48,881 nucleotides of DNA from an uncultured Gammaproteobacteria bacterium. GTDB taxonomy: Bacteria > Pseudomonadota > Gammaproteobacteria > Arenicellales > Poriferihabitantaceae. Of this stretch, positions 1 through 8,267 are shown one piece after another (within the stretch, counting starts at the first letter, position 1; each line of letters opens with the position of its first letter). Made by a program: the position numbers and the translations under genes. Under the pieces are notes generated by a model that made no database searches, was not told where the DNA came from, and was given only the letters and a program-made list of their open reading frames with translations. Location: assembly GCA_937992195.1 (NCBI GenBank), contig CALKKV010000015.1, forward strand, positions 1 to 48,881, given 5' to 3'.

Positions 1-31
1 ATACTCAGTTTCCCGTAATCCAAAGCTTTAA

Positions 32-268
32 AAGGCTGATCTAATTCAATACAAATTTGAGATAATAGACGATAAACTCCAGCAACACCCCAGCAGTGCA
101 GAATATGACCAAATAGATAGTCTGTTGTATGGTGGAAATAATATTCTCGCTATGTATAGCGCTATCTTGGTAAAGCGAGAAATGGAGCGGCATGGTCGAA
201 AAATAAGTTTTGATTTAAACCTGATTGAAGATTCATCTATAAAAAACTTCTTAGGCGAGTTTGTGTAA
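32..268 (+). pseudogene. ORF remnant, possible 3' end of a decayed gene
   Basis: An open frame runs from just after a stop codon at 29-31 to the stop at 266-268. Its residue composition looks protein-like (segments such as SLLYGGNNILAMYSAILVKR and ISFDLNLIEDSS). The only ATG in frame is at 152, which would give just 38 residues and drop the convincing upstream part. No ribosome binding site precedes any candidate start. It may be the tail of a gene cut by a stop or frameshift, or chance. I do not recognise the family. It lies in the accessory stretch next to the symE-like gene, which makes decay plausible. Confidence 0.25.
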
Positions 269-284
269 TACAAAAAAGTAAAAT

Positions 285-311
285 AACGGGGCGCGCCTTT
301 TGCGGCCCGTT
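285..311 (-). terminator. Rho-independent terminator of the symE-like gene
   Basis: The arms AACGGG (285-290) and CCCGTT (306-311) pair, with extra CGC/GCG pairing inside. Read on the minus strand, the hairpin is followed by ATTTTACTTTTTT. It lies just past the stop of the minus-strand symE-like gene at 317. The other direction has no useful T-run. Confidence 0.7.
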
Positions 312-316
312 GATTA

Positions 317-550
317 CTAAATAGAAGTAATCACAAGCCGCCCATTCTCTATAGAAATATCAACGTTGGAATCAACATCAAAACCAGCATCAGCGAGCCA
401 TTTACCTTTAAGGTTAATCTCAGCGATGGTGGATTGTTGTTGGCGTGTCTGACGGCCTTGGTAGTCATACCAACCGCGCTTAACCTTTAGCTGCCGATGT
501 TGTTTAGTTGTAGTCGAGCCATTAGCTGACGTAGTATTAGCGTTAGTCAT
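317..550 (-). CDS. symE: SymE-like toxin (type I toxin-antitoxin family)
   Basis: This 77-residue protein ends with the SymE-type, AbrB-like signature: INLKGKWLADAGF followed by VDISIENGRLVI. The N-terminal 25 residues are rich in Thr, Ser, Asn and Gln and look like a variable tail. In E. coli, SymE is an SOS-induced toxin that acts on RNA or the nucleoid and is repressed by the antisense RNA SymR. Here the LKGxWLxxAGF and GRLVI elements are intact, so the fold is likely intact. The gene is monocistronic with a clear terminator behind it. No LexA box (CTGT-N8-ACAG) is visible upstream, so SOS control is not supported. The toxin function is inferred from family membership. Confidence 0.8.
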   Translation of the reverse strand: MTNANTTSANGSTTTKQHRQLKVKRGWYDYQGRQTRQQQSTIAEINLKGKWLADAGFDVDSNVDISIENGRLVITSI

Positions 551-630
551 AGTAACCTCTTAAGTAGGTTGTTGTGATTAGCTGAGCTTTGGTGTTACAA
601 GCACCTTGGCTCAGCGCCTTTATTATTTAC
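544..630 (+). ncRNA. Candidate SymR-like antisense RNA to symE 5' region
   Basis: On the strand opposite symE there is a weak promoter-like pair: TTGTAG at 508-513 and TAGTAT at 532-537, 18 bases apart. About 40 bases after the predicted start is a hairpin: GCTGAGC (581-587) pairs with GCTCAGC (609-615), GGTG (591-594) pairs with CACC (602-605), and a pyrimidine-rich tail follows. An RNA of about 70-85 nt would cover the symE start codon and leader, as SymR (about 77 nt) does in E. coli. The hairpin is directly visible; the promoter is weak and the RNA is an inference. Confidence 0.4.
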
Positions 631-860
631 TTAGTAGCGCCTCTCATGGCTTGGATATCGGTGTCAGGATATCGGTGTCAGAGCATTAATGTTCAGTTTT
701 CCGGCCGGGCTTCTGTGGCCGTACTCTTTGAAACAATGGGTGACCACGGTTAAAGGTTCTGGGCGCTGGTCATAGAGCGAAGGGGTAAGGCGTATTCTGG
801 CTTTGCAATACAAAGCTTTCAATAGCTAACTTAATAATTAAATTGCCGGAGGTGGCGAAT
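551..860. other. Intergenic region between symE and a lipoprotein gene
   Basis: About 310 bases without a gene. It contains the putative antisense-RNA hairpin and the 14-bp tandem repeat listed separately. Toward the right end there is a ribosome binding site, GGAGGTGG at 848-855, serving the gene that starts at 861. I see no other structure. Confidence 0.7.
653..680. repeat. Perfect tandem duplication of a 14-bp unit
   Basis: The unit GGATATCGGTGTCA occurs twice head to tail (653-666 and 667-680). It lies between the symE leader and the next gene on the right, outside any coding region. It could be a slippage product or a pair of protein-binding sites. Confidence 0.85.
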
Positions 861-1139
861 ATGTTATCAAATCGATTTTTAAAATCTACAATTCTTAGTT
901 CTTTTTTGTTTCTAACCGCATGTGGCGGTGGTGGTTCTGATAGCGGTGGTGGTGATGGACCTGCCGATCAAGACCTTTTCAATTTTACCGTTACTGAGTT
1001 AATTCGATTTTCTATTAGAGATGAAAGTTTTATGCCGAATCAAGCACAAATTGACTGTGCAGCTCCTGTTTTTGAAGAGAACGAACCAGGCCCAGGTAGA
1101 GATGCTTTAATTCGAGCCTGTATTGATAATAATCCCTAG
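861..1139 (+). CDS. Small glycine-rich lipoprotein
   Basis: A 92-residue protein starting at ATG 861, preferred over an upstream start at 843 because GGAGGTGG lies 5 bases before it. It has a typical lipoprotein signal: a basic N-terminus (LSNRFLK), a hydrophobic stretch and the lipobox LTAC. After the acylated Cys follows a flexible tether, GGGGSDSGGGDG. The remainder, about 60 residues, holds two Cys (in QIDCAAP and RACIDNN) that could form a disulfide. No family is recognised. It is probably an outer-membrane or periplasm-facing lipoprotein of unknown role. It stands alone in an accessory stretch. Confidence 0.6.
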   Translation: MLSNRFLKSTILSSFLFLTACGGGGSDSGGGDGPADQDLFNFTVTELIRFSIRDESFMPNQAQIDCAAPVFEENEPGPGRDALIRACIDNNP

Positions 1140-1451
1140 TTAGATAAACGAAGCCTGAGCAATAGGGGCCACGGTTAACTATTTTAGATGGACAGTTGAC
1201 TCTTCGCATAAACTGCAAGGAAGATATTCCTATATGACACCTTTGTTTCGTTGAGAGTCTCGATTAAAATATGCTACAGTGTGAAACTGGTGAAGGATAT
1301 TGGGGTCTGTTTCGATAAGGAAAATATCGAGATTGCTAAGTTAAAAAATGAGCTTTAAATGGCCAAGATATGCTTATATTTTCCATGAGTTCAGATTGAC
1401 CAGGTTTAGTAAGGTTTATTGAATAGACTCAAATTATTGCGAGTAAAAAGG
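1140..1451. other. Intergenic stretch, no gene seen
   Basis: About 310 bases with stops in all frames. I see no strong hairpin or promoter. Any regulatory elements of the downstream broken lipoprotein gene must lie here. Confidence 0.5.
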
Positions 1452-1996
1452 ATGCGTTCAATTCTTAAGATCTTATCTGTTGTTTTCATTGTCTCTCTAA
1501 CCGCTACAAAGACGATTTCCCCGCAGTAGCTGAGGATGATATTTTAGATGTCCTACCTCCGATTCTTTCAACCGTAGAAAAACGTCCGCCACGTCCTGCG
1601 CAATGGCGAATTAGTAACGAGGTCTCTTGTACGTCTAGACGGTCAGATTGGGTGGTGAGTGATGGCAAAAGGTCACGAAGTTCAAGAATATTTAGCCAGT
1701 TTTCATCACCTGATGTGAGTTTGATAGTTTTAATTGAACCTGAGGAGCGGATATTTACACGAACATTTACCTGGACGCTGACAACAGAAAGTCTTTTTGT
1801 CACTTGCGACTTCTTTTCAGGGAGTTTTACCGTCAGAATGGAGTCTGGTGTTCGCTATGAATTTACATTGTTGCCTAATGGGTCGGGTGGTGTGAGAGTG
1901 GTCACCACAGAGAGCTTTTTTAGAGACTGCATATACTGGTACTCTAAAAAGGTGGCGCTGAGGATAAATGATAGCCCACCTCTTACCATTTTTTAA
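1452..1996 (+). pseudogene. Lipoprotein-like gene disrupted by a frameshift at the lipobox
   Basis: From ATG 1452 the frame encodes a clean export signal (MRSILKILSVVFIVSLTA) and then hits TAG at 1527-1529. The next frame is open from about 1469 to the stop at 1994-1996. It reads on from 1505 as YKDDFPAVAEDDILD and continues to the end, with a beta-rich pattern and several Cys. The two parts join if one base is removed or two are added near 1503-1507. A version reading GCT-TGC-TAC would give LTA-C-Y, a perfect lipobox, so a small deletion exactly there is likely. The restored product would be about 181 residues with no family I recognise. It could also be a sequencing error. Confidence 0.55.
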
Positions 1997-2944
1997 ATAT
2001 CATTTATCCTCTTAGGCGGGTTCGAAATGTCCGTTGTATTTGTCTTCCAATAATGGATAGACATGACCGAACAAAGGTGACGCAGAGATTAAATAGTAGG
2101 CAGTTTCAGTTGGCTTGTCTCTGAGAAAAATAGACACAGTAAGGGACCGTATCGCCGGATCCAATTGAATGTTGCCCCACCCCCATCGTCGAATCGCTCG
2201 CGTACTGGGAGACGCCTGGCGATCAAATCTAGGGAGTGGAGTTTACTATCTACCAGGCCCGCGCAAGAAATACCGATGTGCAAAGTGGAAAGAGTGGCGT
2301 TTACCACGTCATCTACTATGTACAAACTGCTTAGGATATCTTGCTTGCTGCGATCTGATCGAAGACTGAGCAATCTGATATCGAATCTGATGATATACGG
2401 CGAATTCTGGAGCAGGAACAGTACGATGAAAATTAGAGAGATAAAGACCGATAGTTCGGCTACGTGGAGATGGAATAGCGAGGACTGAGAGAAAAACATG
2501 GACCCCACAAAAAGCATGATAAGTAGAAAAATTTGATCTGGATTTCCATATCAACTTCATGCTTGTATTGGTGTCAGGCTGTTCAACCGACCAAAGTGGA
2601 TTAGACCTTCTGCGAGGTGGTTCACAAGGCTATCCACAATTTTGTTGTTTGGAGAGCTGGATACGTTGTAAATGTCAGAATAGAGTTCCATTTGTCATAT
2701 ATTCTGTCCTTCTGCGGAATATGTCTGATAGGCCGAACGCTCTTCTCATCCGAATTTTGATTAATTGTGCAAGGCTAAGTGCAGATTTTCTAAGTATTTG
2801 GGGAAGATTGAAGTTACGACAGTTCGCAACTAGAATTGACAAGACATCCTCAGATTCGTATCTGATTGCCGAAAGTGAACCTATGATTTGATCGCTGGTC
2901 ACTTGTTCATAATCATCATAAGTCACCACTAATCGAGAATTCAT
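1997..2944. other. Long stretch without a convincing gene
   Basis: Nearly 950 bases with only weak, mutually overlapping frames. The best are a minus-strand frame at 2089-2517 with one hydrophobic segment (VFISLIFIVLFLLQ), a minus-strand frame at 2675-2944, and a plus-strand frame from 2559 that begins like a lipoprotein (MLVLVSGCSTDQ). None has a good ribosome binding site, and each is contradicted by a similar-length frame on the other strand. The stretch may contain decayed genes. I cannot support a real one. Confidence 0.5.
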
Positions 2945-4369
2945 ATGGCAGTTAACGTCGTGAGTAATCAGGTGCTCGGCCTGGCATTTTTAGTTATCGC
3001 TACCCTTGCGATGCTGCTAATGTTTCGCGCGTGGAAGTACCCCTATGATAAGGAAACCCACCGGAGCTCCGCGCCGCGATGGATGGTTCATGCGCATAGA
3101 ATTCTCGGCTGGGCGTTCGTGCTTATCTATGTGCTGTTGATGGTACAGATGATTCCACGACTCTGGACTTATCAAGTCGAACTGCCAGCACGAACAGTCG
3201 CGCATCTATTTCTTGGCTTAACGATCGGTGGATTGTTATTTACCAAAATTGTGATTGTGCGGTTCTTCAAGCATATGGAGGCCAAGCTGGTGCCGTTTTT
3301 GGGGACTGCACTGTTTCTTTCAACGCTCATTATGATTATGTTGGCGGTGCCGCTGGCGCTCAGAGAGGCTTTTCTTGAAGACTCGATCACCAGCGGTTCG
3401 ATCCTCGAAGAAGATCGGCTGGAGCGCTTGAGGATACAGCTGCCCAGCGCAGGATTTGAAGACGCGGAGGAAGTAGAACGATTGATCACTCCTGAAAGCC
3501 TGGTATCCGGACGTAAAGTCTTGAAGGAAAAATGTACCCAGTGTCACGATTTACGTACCGTATTAGTCAAGCCCAGAACACCGGAAGATTGGGCAAGAAC
3601 GGTTGATCGTATGGTGAATCGGGCAAATGTATTGCAGCCAATTTCTGCACAAGAACAAGATGAGGTTACCGCTTATCTCATAGCGATTTCACCGACTTTA
3701 CAGCAGTCAGTGATGGAACAAAGAGATAAGATGAAAGATTCTTCTGATATGAAGAAGAAAATGTCGGCGTATAAGGAAAACGATCGATCTAATACCGGCG
3801 ACGCCAATTTCGATCTGGCGGAGTCTGAACAACTATTTGAGAAAACTTGCTCGCAATGTCATGCAAGCGAACTAGTTTCTTTGCGCTCTCCTGAAAGCGA
3901 CGACGAGATCGATGAACTATTGATCAGGATGCAAGCAAATGGCCTCGATATCGATGGCCCGACGAGAGAAGCGATTACCGAGTATCTACGGCAGACCTAT
4001 GTTGTCGATGAGGATGACGAGGATGGTGAAGAAGATTCCGATGACGAGGCTGAGGAGAGCGGTGAGGAAGCTGGTGAAGCGTCTGGGTCATCTGAAGGCA
4101 TAGATTTGGCTAATGCAAGCGGTTGTATGGGTTGCCACAATATCGAGCAAAACGTTATCGGCCCAGCGTGGTTGAAAGTGGCAAGTCGCTATCGAGATGA
4201 TCCTGATGCAGAACAGAAATTATTTGACGCGATAGCACTTGGGGTAAGTGGAAACTGGGTTGACGAAACAGGTGGCGCTGTGATGCCAGCCAATTCCCCG
4301 AGAGTAGCGGATGACGATATCCGTAAGCTGGTACAGTTTATATTAGCGCTTCCTGGTGATGCGCAGTGA
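2945..4369 (+). CDS. Membrane-anchored three-haem cytochrome c
   Basis: A 474-residue protein in two parts. The N-terminal 140 residues hold about four membrane segments, with histidines (HAHR around 48-52, H87) that could suit a b-type or anchor role. The soluble part carries three CXXCH haem c motifs: CTQCH (197-201), CSQCH (302-306) and CMGCH (394-398). The last domain resembles small class I cytochromes c, with a candidate Met ligand at 447 (AVMPAN). A very acidic linker at about 356-386 separates haems two and three. It probably passes electrons in the periplasm. The partner oxidase or dehydrogenase is not in view. The start ATG has only a weak GAG before it. A YiiX-like gene follows 15 bases later. 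Confidence 0.8.
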   Translation: MAVNVVSNQVLGLAFLVIATLAMLLMFRAWKYPYDKETHRSSAPRWMVHAHRILGWAFVLIYVLLMVQMIPRLWTYQVELPARTVAHLFLGLTIGGLLFTKIVIVRFFKHMEAKLVPFLGTALFLSTLIMIMLAVPLALREAFLEDSITSGSILEEDRLERLRIQLPSAGFEDAEEVERLITPESLVSGRKVLKEKCTQCHDLRTVLVKPRTPEDWARTVDRMVNRANVLQPISAQEQDEVTAYLIAISPTLQQSVMEQRDKMKDSSDMKKKMSAYKENDRSNTGDANFDLAESEQLFEKTCSQCHASELVSLRSPESDDEIDELLIRMQANGLDIDGPTREAITEYLRQTYVVDEDDEDGEEDSDDEAEESGEEAGEASGSSEGIDLANASGCMGCHNIEQNVIGPAWLKVASRYRDDPDAEQKLFDAIALGVSGNWVDETGGAVMPANSPRVADDDIRKLVQFILALPGDAQ

Positions 4370-4384
4370 TGGCGAACTCTTCTC

Positions 4385-5233
4385 ATGTTCATTGAAAAAT
4401 TGAGTGAGTGGGCTGGACGCACGCTGGCGCGGTACTTGACCGCAGAGCTGAGTGATTACAGGCGCTTTTCAATACATCGATCGGAAACTCTCGAAGCAGT
4501 GCTGTTGCCGGGTGACGTGATTTTGGTGGAGGGCGATCTACGGGTAAGTACTGCTATCAAATATTTAACCCAATCGAACTGGTCTCACGCGGCTATGTAT
4601 GTGGGCCGATTAAGTGACGATGCTCCTGTTGTTTCGGGGGGTGGGAAGAAAAGCCAGGGCGAGTTCAGTGGTTTGCAGTTGATCGAAGCAGATCTTGAGC
4701 GCGGCGTAATTGTTGTACCGATGGAGAAGTACTCCGGCTTTAACCTGCGTATCTGTCGGCCTTACCAACTTGATGTGAAAGATAGAGAGCTATTGGTGCA
4801 GTACATGGTTGATGCCTTGGGTATGCAATATGACCTTAAGAATATTGCCGATCTCGCGCGATATCTATTACCGAAACCACCCGTGCCGAAAAAATGGAAA
4901 CGCAAGATGCTCGCACTCGGAAGTGCCGATCCTACTCGTGCGATTTGTTCGTCTCTGATAGCCCAGGCATTTCATTCGATCAATTACCCTATTTTGCCCG
5001 ATGTGTTTAACTGTGGCACTGACAATTCGCGTGATGAGGTATTGCACATACGTCATCACAGTTTATTTGCACCGAAAGACTTCGATGTATCTCCTTATTT
5101 TGAGATTATCAAACCCGAACTGATTCAAGGTTTTGACTATAAAAGTCTTAACTGGCACCATCATTCGGAAGATTTTTTAGCCACGGGTGAAACAGATTTT
5201 GACTGCAAGCTTTGTAGGCAGCTAAATAAGTAA
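4385..5233 (+). CDS. YiiX/YebB-like permuted papain-fold hydrolase
   Basis: This 282-residue protein matches the C92 (YiiX/YebB-like) group of NlpC/P60-related enzymes. It has the early motif LPGDVILVEGD, then the catalytic-type His in WSHAAMYVG (H68) and a later Cys in ICSSLIAQAF (C188). The inverted His-then-Cys order is the circular permutation typical of this group. Members are thought to hydrolyse amide or thioester bonds in envelope or lipid substrates. No signal peptide is evident. It begins 15 bases after the cytochrome stop, so the two are probably co-transcribed, though no functional link is established. Confidence 0.75.
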   Translation: MFIEKLSEWAGRTLARYLTAELSDYRRFSIHRSETLEAVLLPGDVILVEGDLRVSTAIKYLTQSNWSHAAMYVGRLSDDAPVVSGGGKKSQGEFSGLQLIEADLERGVIVVPMEKYSGFNLRICRPYQLDVKDRELLVQYMVDALGMQYDLKNIADLARYLLPKPPVPKKWKRKMLALGSADPTRAICSSLIAQAFHSINYPILPDVFNCGTDNSRDEVLHIRHHSLFAPKDFDVSPYFEIIKPELIQGFDYKSLNWHHHSEDFLATGETDFDCKLCRQLNK

Positions 5234-5331
5234 TAGGTCGAAATTTGTTAACTTACTGAGGATTGCTTAGGTTTGATTTTTCATAAAGCATGCAATCTGT
5301 TCACATATTTTAAAACAATAGGGAATATTCG

Positions 5332-6225
5332 GTGAAATTTAAACAACTCAATAAGCTTGCGCTGTGTGTGATTGGGGGTGCTCTTTGTGCATCCGTGGAA
5401 GCTAAGACATCTGTTTGGAAGGTAGAGAACGGTGAGAATTTGTTTTATCTGGGCGGCACTGTGCATGTCTTATCAGAATCTGACTATCCGTTACCCTGCG
5501 AATTTGATGCCGCCTATTTGTTGTCCGAGCAGCTTGTTTTTGAGACGGATATATCTTCGTTAAGCAATCCTGAATTTGCCTTGAAAGCGGCTCAGCTCGG
5601 GACTTACCCGGCAGGAACCAGTCTGAACGATAAGATTAGTTCTGAAACGCTGGGGCAGCTAACAAACTACCTTGAAAGCTTAGGGCTACCGGCCTCGGGT
5701 TTGATGCAGTTAAAGCCGGGTATGCTTATGTCTGTGATCGTATTGACCGAGTTGCAACGCCGGGGTGTTGGCCAGTCTGCAGGTGTGGATCTGTTTTTTC
5801 ACACCAAAGCGATTAAAGATCAGAAGCCAGTGAAAGAGTTGGAAGCGGCAGACTTTCAGCTGGAATTGATCACAAATTTAGGGGTTGGCAATGAAGATGC
5901 CTTTGTTATGTACTTGATCGAGAGTATGGATCTGTTTCGTACTGAATTTGATCGGTTGTTTTCTAGCTGGCGCGGCGGTGATCTTGAAACGTTGATCGAT
6001 GCAAGTGGTTTTAATCAATTAAGAAATGAGTTCCCGAAAGTATTTGATGCGTTGATTGTGGATCGTAATGATAGCTGGCTGACGCAAATTGAAAGTATGG
6101 CAGTAACTCCTGAAGTAGAGTATGTGCTGGTTGGCGCGCTACATATGGTCGGCGCGGAAGGTTTGCTGGCGAAGCTCGTGAATAAGGGATATACCGTTAC
6201 GCAACTAGACGGCTGCGCTTCATAA
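5332..6225 (+). CDS. TraB/GumN family exported protein
   Basis: A 297-residue protein with a signal peptide (hydrophobic LALCVIGGALCASVEA, likely cut after position 24). It has the two hallmark motifs of the TraB/GumN (Tiki-like) fold: GGTVHVL near the N-terminus (H45) and VGALHMVGAEGLL near the C-terminus. Relatives are metal-dependent proteases or hydrolases related to erythromycin-esterase-like folds; the bacterial substrates are mostly unknown. It likely acts in the periplasm. It is separated from the previous gene by about 100 bases and converges on a minus-strand lipoprotein gene. Confidence 0.8.
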   Translation: MKFKQLNKLALCVIGGALCASVEAKTSVWKVENGENLFYLGGTVHVLSESDYPLPCEFDAAYLLSEQLVFETDISSLSNPEFALKAAQLGTYPAGTSLNDKISSETLGQLTNYLESLGLPASGLMQLKPGMLMSVIVLTELQRRGVGQSAGVDLFFHTKAIKDQKPVKELEAADFQLELITNLGVGNEDAFVMYLIESMDLFRTEFDRLFSSWRGGDLETLIDASGFNQLRNEFPKVFDALIVDRNDSWLTQIESMAVTPEVEYVLVGALHMVGAEGLLAKLVNKGYTVTQLDGCAS

Positions 6226-6356
6226 GTAAGTATTGGTCTTGAACTTATTTACGTTTGTTTATATTGGGGGTTGTTTGGATCGATTGAATTAAATTGGTTG
6301 GCGCGATTGATTGCCGTTAGATTTGTGTGACTTTTGATCTGTTGGGAAGAACTGAC

Positions 6357-6854
6357 TTACTCGGCTGGTATATAGGCGACGATAAACCATTCTTTCTCTT
6401 TTTTGCCGATTGAAACCTGACCATCGCCTTTTTCAGATCTTGGAGTAAGTACATATTCAACATCAAGATTTGGAACGAAGTGAACGCCATTGCGATCGAA
6501 TCCATTGTTAGACATTGTTTTGAACTCTTCTGTGAGCGAAGTTACAGCAACAGAAGACAGTTCGTTTCTTAAGATCATTTTGATCCAGGTCTCTGTACTC
6601 TTTCTGTTTTCAACACCGTCCCAGTAAATTAATCCCTCGATCGCCGATGTATCTTGAGCATTGACTGCTTGCATATAAGCATCCGCTAGCTGCTCTGGAG
6701 AGCGCGGTCGTCCTTCAGTCGGTGGTTCAACGGTCTCCTCTAACTGTTCTACTTGCTCTTGCTGTTTGTTATCGTCCAAGCTGTCTTCGCCCGAATCGCA
6801 ACCCATAAGCAATGCTAACGCGATAACTAAAATTCCGTTTGCTTTCATGTGCAA
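6357..6854 (-). CDS. Lipoprotein of unknown function
   Basis: A 165-residue protein with a lipobox (LLMGC, Cys at about 19) followed by a very acidic, Gln-rich linker (residues 20-50). The folded part (about 52-165) begins SPEQLADAYMQAVNAQD, which resembles the first helix of NTF2-like or DUF4878-type domains, and ends in a beta-hairpin (KEKEWFIVAYIPAE). This is consistent with a small periplasmic domain on a lipid anchor. An alternative start at the second Met (MKANG) fits the signal equally well. The function is not known. It is the last gene of a minus-strand run but has its own leader of about 96 bases. Confidence 0.65.
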   Translation of the reverse strand: MHMKANGILVIALALLMGCDSGEDSLDDNKQQEQVEQLEETVEPPTEGRPRSPEQLADAYMQAVNAQDTSAIEGLIYWDGVENRKSTETWIKMILRNELSSVAVTSLTEEFKTMSNNGFDRNGVHFVPNLDVEYVLTPRSEKGDGQVSIGKKEKEWFIVAYIPAE

Positions 6855-6950
6855 ACGTTTCTCAGTGTAATTTCCATTTCACAGGTGTGAAACACCAATC
6901 GTCAGTAAACTTAAGTCGATGTGACCAGCGCCGATGTTACTTCACCAATA

Positions 6951-7589
6951 TTATTCATGGGCTTGATAGTAAGAAGGGCGGTTCCTCCAGATAACTGCGA
7001 ATAGGGTAGTTGCCAAGATCGCACCAAGAATATCGAGCAGCATATCTTTTTGTGCATCCCAGATATCGCCTTGAGACCCCAGGAAGTCTTCAGCTTGGTC
7101 GCCTCCTGCTATGACAGCATAAATCATCTCGATTACTTCATATAACGCGCCCCAAAAACCTAGCGCAAAAATACCAAGTACAACTGCCATGGCAATACTT
7201 GTGACCCATTTTTTTCGATATGCCAGTTCGGCAACGGCATAACCAAACACGCCTACAAGGAAATGACCAAAACGGTCAAAATTATTGCGGCCTTCTGGAA
7301 ACAGGGATTCAAGGCCCGTGAGTGACAGAAGCTGATTGCCATATTGGAATGGTACGCGGGCGAAGGTAAAGTGTCCCCCGATGGTATGGACGCAGAGAAA
7401 GAACCACATTAGACAGTACGCGGTATTCGAGAAACGGAATACGGGGTAGGTGACCACCAGCAGAAATACGGTGATCATGACGGGGAGATTCTCCGCGAAC
7501 CACGTTCCTCTTTCATAGGGGGCGATCCCCAGAGACACCATCAACACCAGATAAATTGCTAGAAGTACAGCCGGAAGAGGGTGTTTCAT
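6951..7589 (-). CDS. DUF2238 (YjdF-like) inner membrane protein
   Basis: A 212-residue polytopic protein with about six membrane segments. It shows the DUF2238 pattern: CVHTIGGHFTFARVPF in the middle, NNFDRFGHFLVGV, then FWGALYEVIEMIYA and the conserved ending QGDIWDAQKDMLLDILGA. The conserved charged and polar residues (E, D, H) lie in or near membrane segments. The function of this family is unknown. The next minus-strand gene upstream, for a thioredoxin-fold protein, ends about 50 bases before this start, so the two may share a transcript. Confidence 0.85.
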   Translation of the reverse strand: MKHPLPAVLLAIYLVLMVSLGIAPYERGTWFAENLPVMITVFLLVVTYPVFRFSNTAYCLMWFFLCVHTIGGHFTFARVPFQYGNQLLSLTGLESLFPEGRNNFDRFGHFLVGVFGYAVAELAYRKKWVTSIAMAVVLGIFALGFWGALYEVIEMIYAVIAGGDQAEDFLGSQGDIWDAQKDMLLDILGAILATTLFAVIWRNRPSYYQAHE

Positions 7590-7638
7590 GGAGATCTATC
7601 GTATGGAAAACCTCATTATAGAGTGTTTACGCTCTGGG

Positions 7639-8136
7639 TCAACGCGATCCACGTTGAAGAAAATCTTCAAACGCGAGTTCAAGCTCATCCGCGCTTTTCA
7701 CGCCGCTAGAGGTGCGCCGCATCTTGCCTTTTCGGTCAAACATTAAGAGCGAAACAGTATTTGCATTGTGTGTGCGTTGCAGTTTCCTGCCAGCTGAAGT
7801 GGTGATATCTGCAATCCTAAAAACAAACTTGTCGTCAAATTTGCTGAGGGCTGACTTCGCATTCGACATCAATTTCTTGCACTTTGGACACTTTGGATCA
7901 TGTATCTGAACGATGGTTGGGGTTCCGTTGCCGATTACGGTTAAATCATGGGAAGTCTCCCAGCTCTTTTTATATGCGTTCACGCCGACTGAACCGAGGC
8001 CGATAAAAATTGCGACACCGATAACTGCCCCAAACATGTTCTTCAGATTCTTGCGCTGCTTCTTTTGCGTTTTTTCGATATTGACCGTAGCTGACGGCTT
8101 CTTCTTATTCGCAGGCTTTTTCTTTCGTTTTGCCAT
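7639..8136 (-). CDS. Membrane-anchored thioredoxin-fold protein
   Basis: A 165-residue protein. The first 33 residues are strongly basic (KRKKKPANKKKPS). A single membrane segment (about 35-51) follows, then a thioredoxin-like domain with the redox motif CPKC (83-86). The topology suggests the basic tail is cytoplasmic and the CXXC domain faces the periplasm. The cis-proline position normally found in thioredoxins is not obvious (NTVSLLMF), so this may be a variant that acts as a thiol reductase or sensor. It is probably co-transcribed with the downstream DUF2238 gene. Confidence 0.7.
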   Translation of the reverse strand: MAKRKKKPANKKKPSATVNIEKTQKKQRKNLKNMFGAVIGVAIFIGLGSVGVNAYKKSWETSHDLTVIGNGTPTIVQIHDPKCPKCKKLMSNAKSALSKFDDKFVFRIADITTSAGRKLQRTHNANTVSLLMFDRKGKMRRTSSGVKSADELELAFEDFLQRGSR

Positions 8137-8267
8137 GATTTGTAAATCCTCTGGTATTCGTAAAGGAATCGACTCTCTTTTGTTGAAATAGTTCTAAAGA
8201 TATCTCACGCCTTGATATCACCCGATGTCATTTAACGGCATCTTTAACTTAGTACCAGCTATTCTTG

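Noticed and set aside
551..842. LexA box for the symE-like gene
   Set aside because: No CTGT-N8-ACAG or close variant is present in the symE leader.
2165..2488. Plus-strand frame of about 107 residues
   Set aside because: It is antisense to another weak frame and has a composition rich in Ser and Arg without any family pattern; neither strand can be preferred.
2675..2944. Minus-strand frame abutting the cytochrome start
   Set aside because: Its ATG would share the CATATG site with the cytochrome start, it has no ribosome binding site and no family resemblance.
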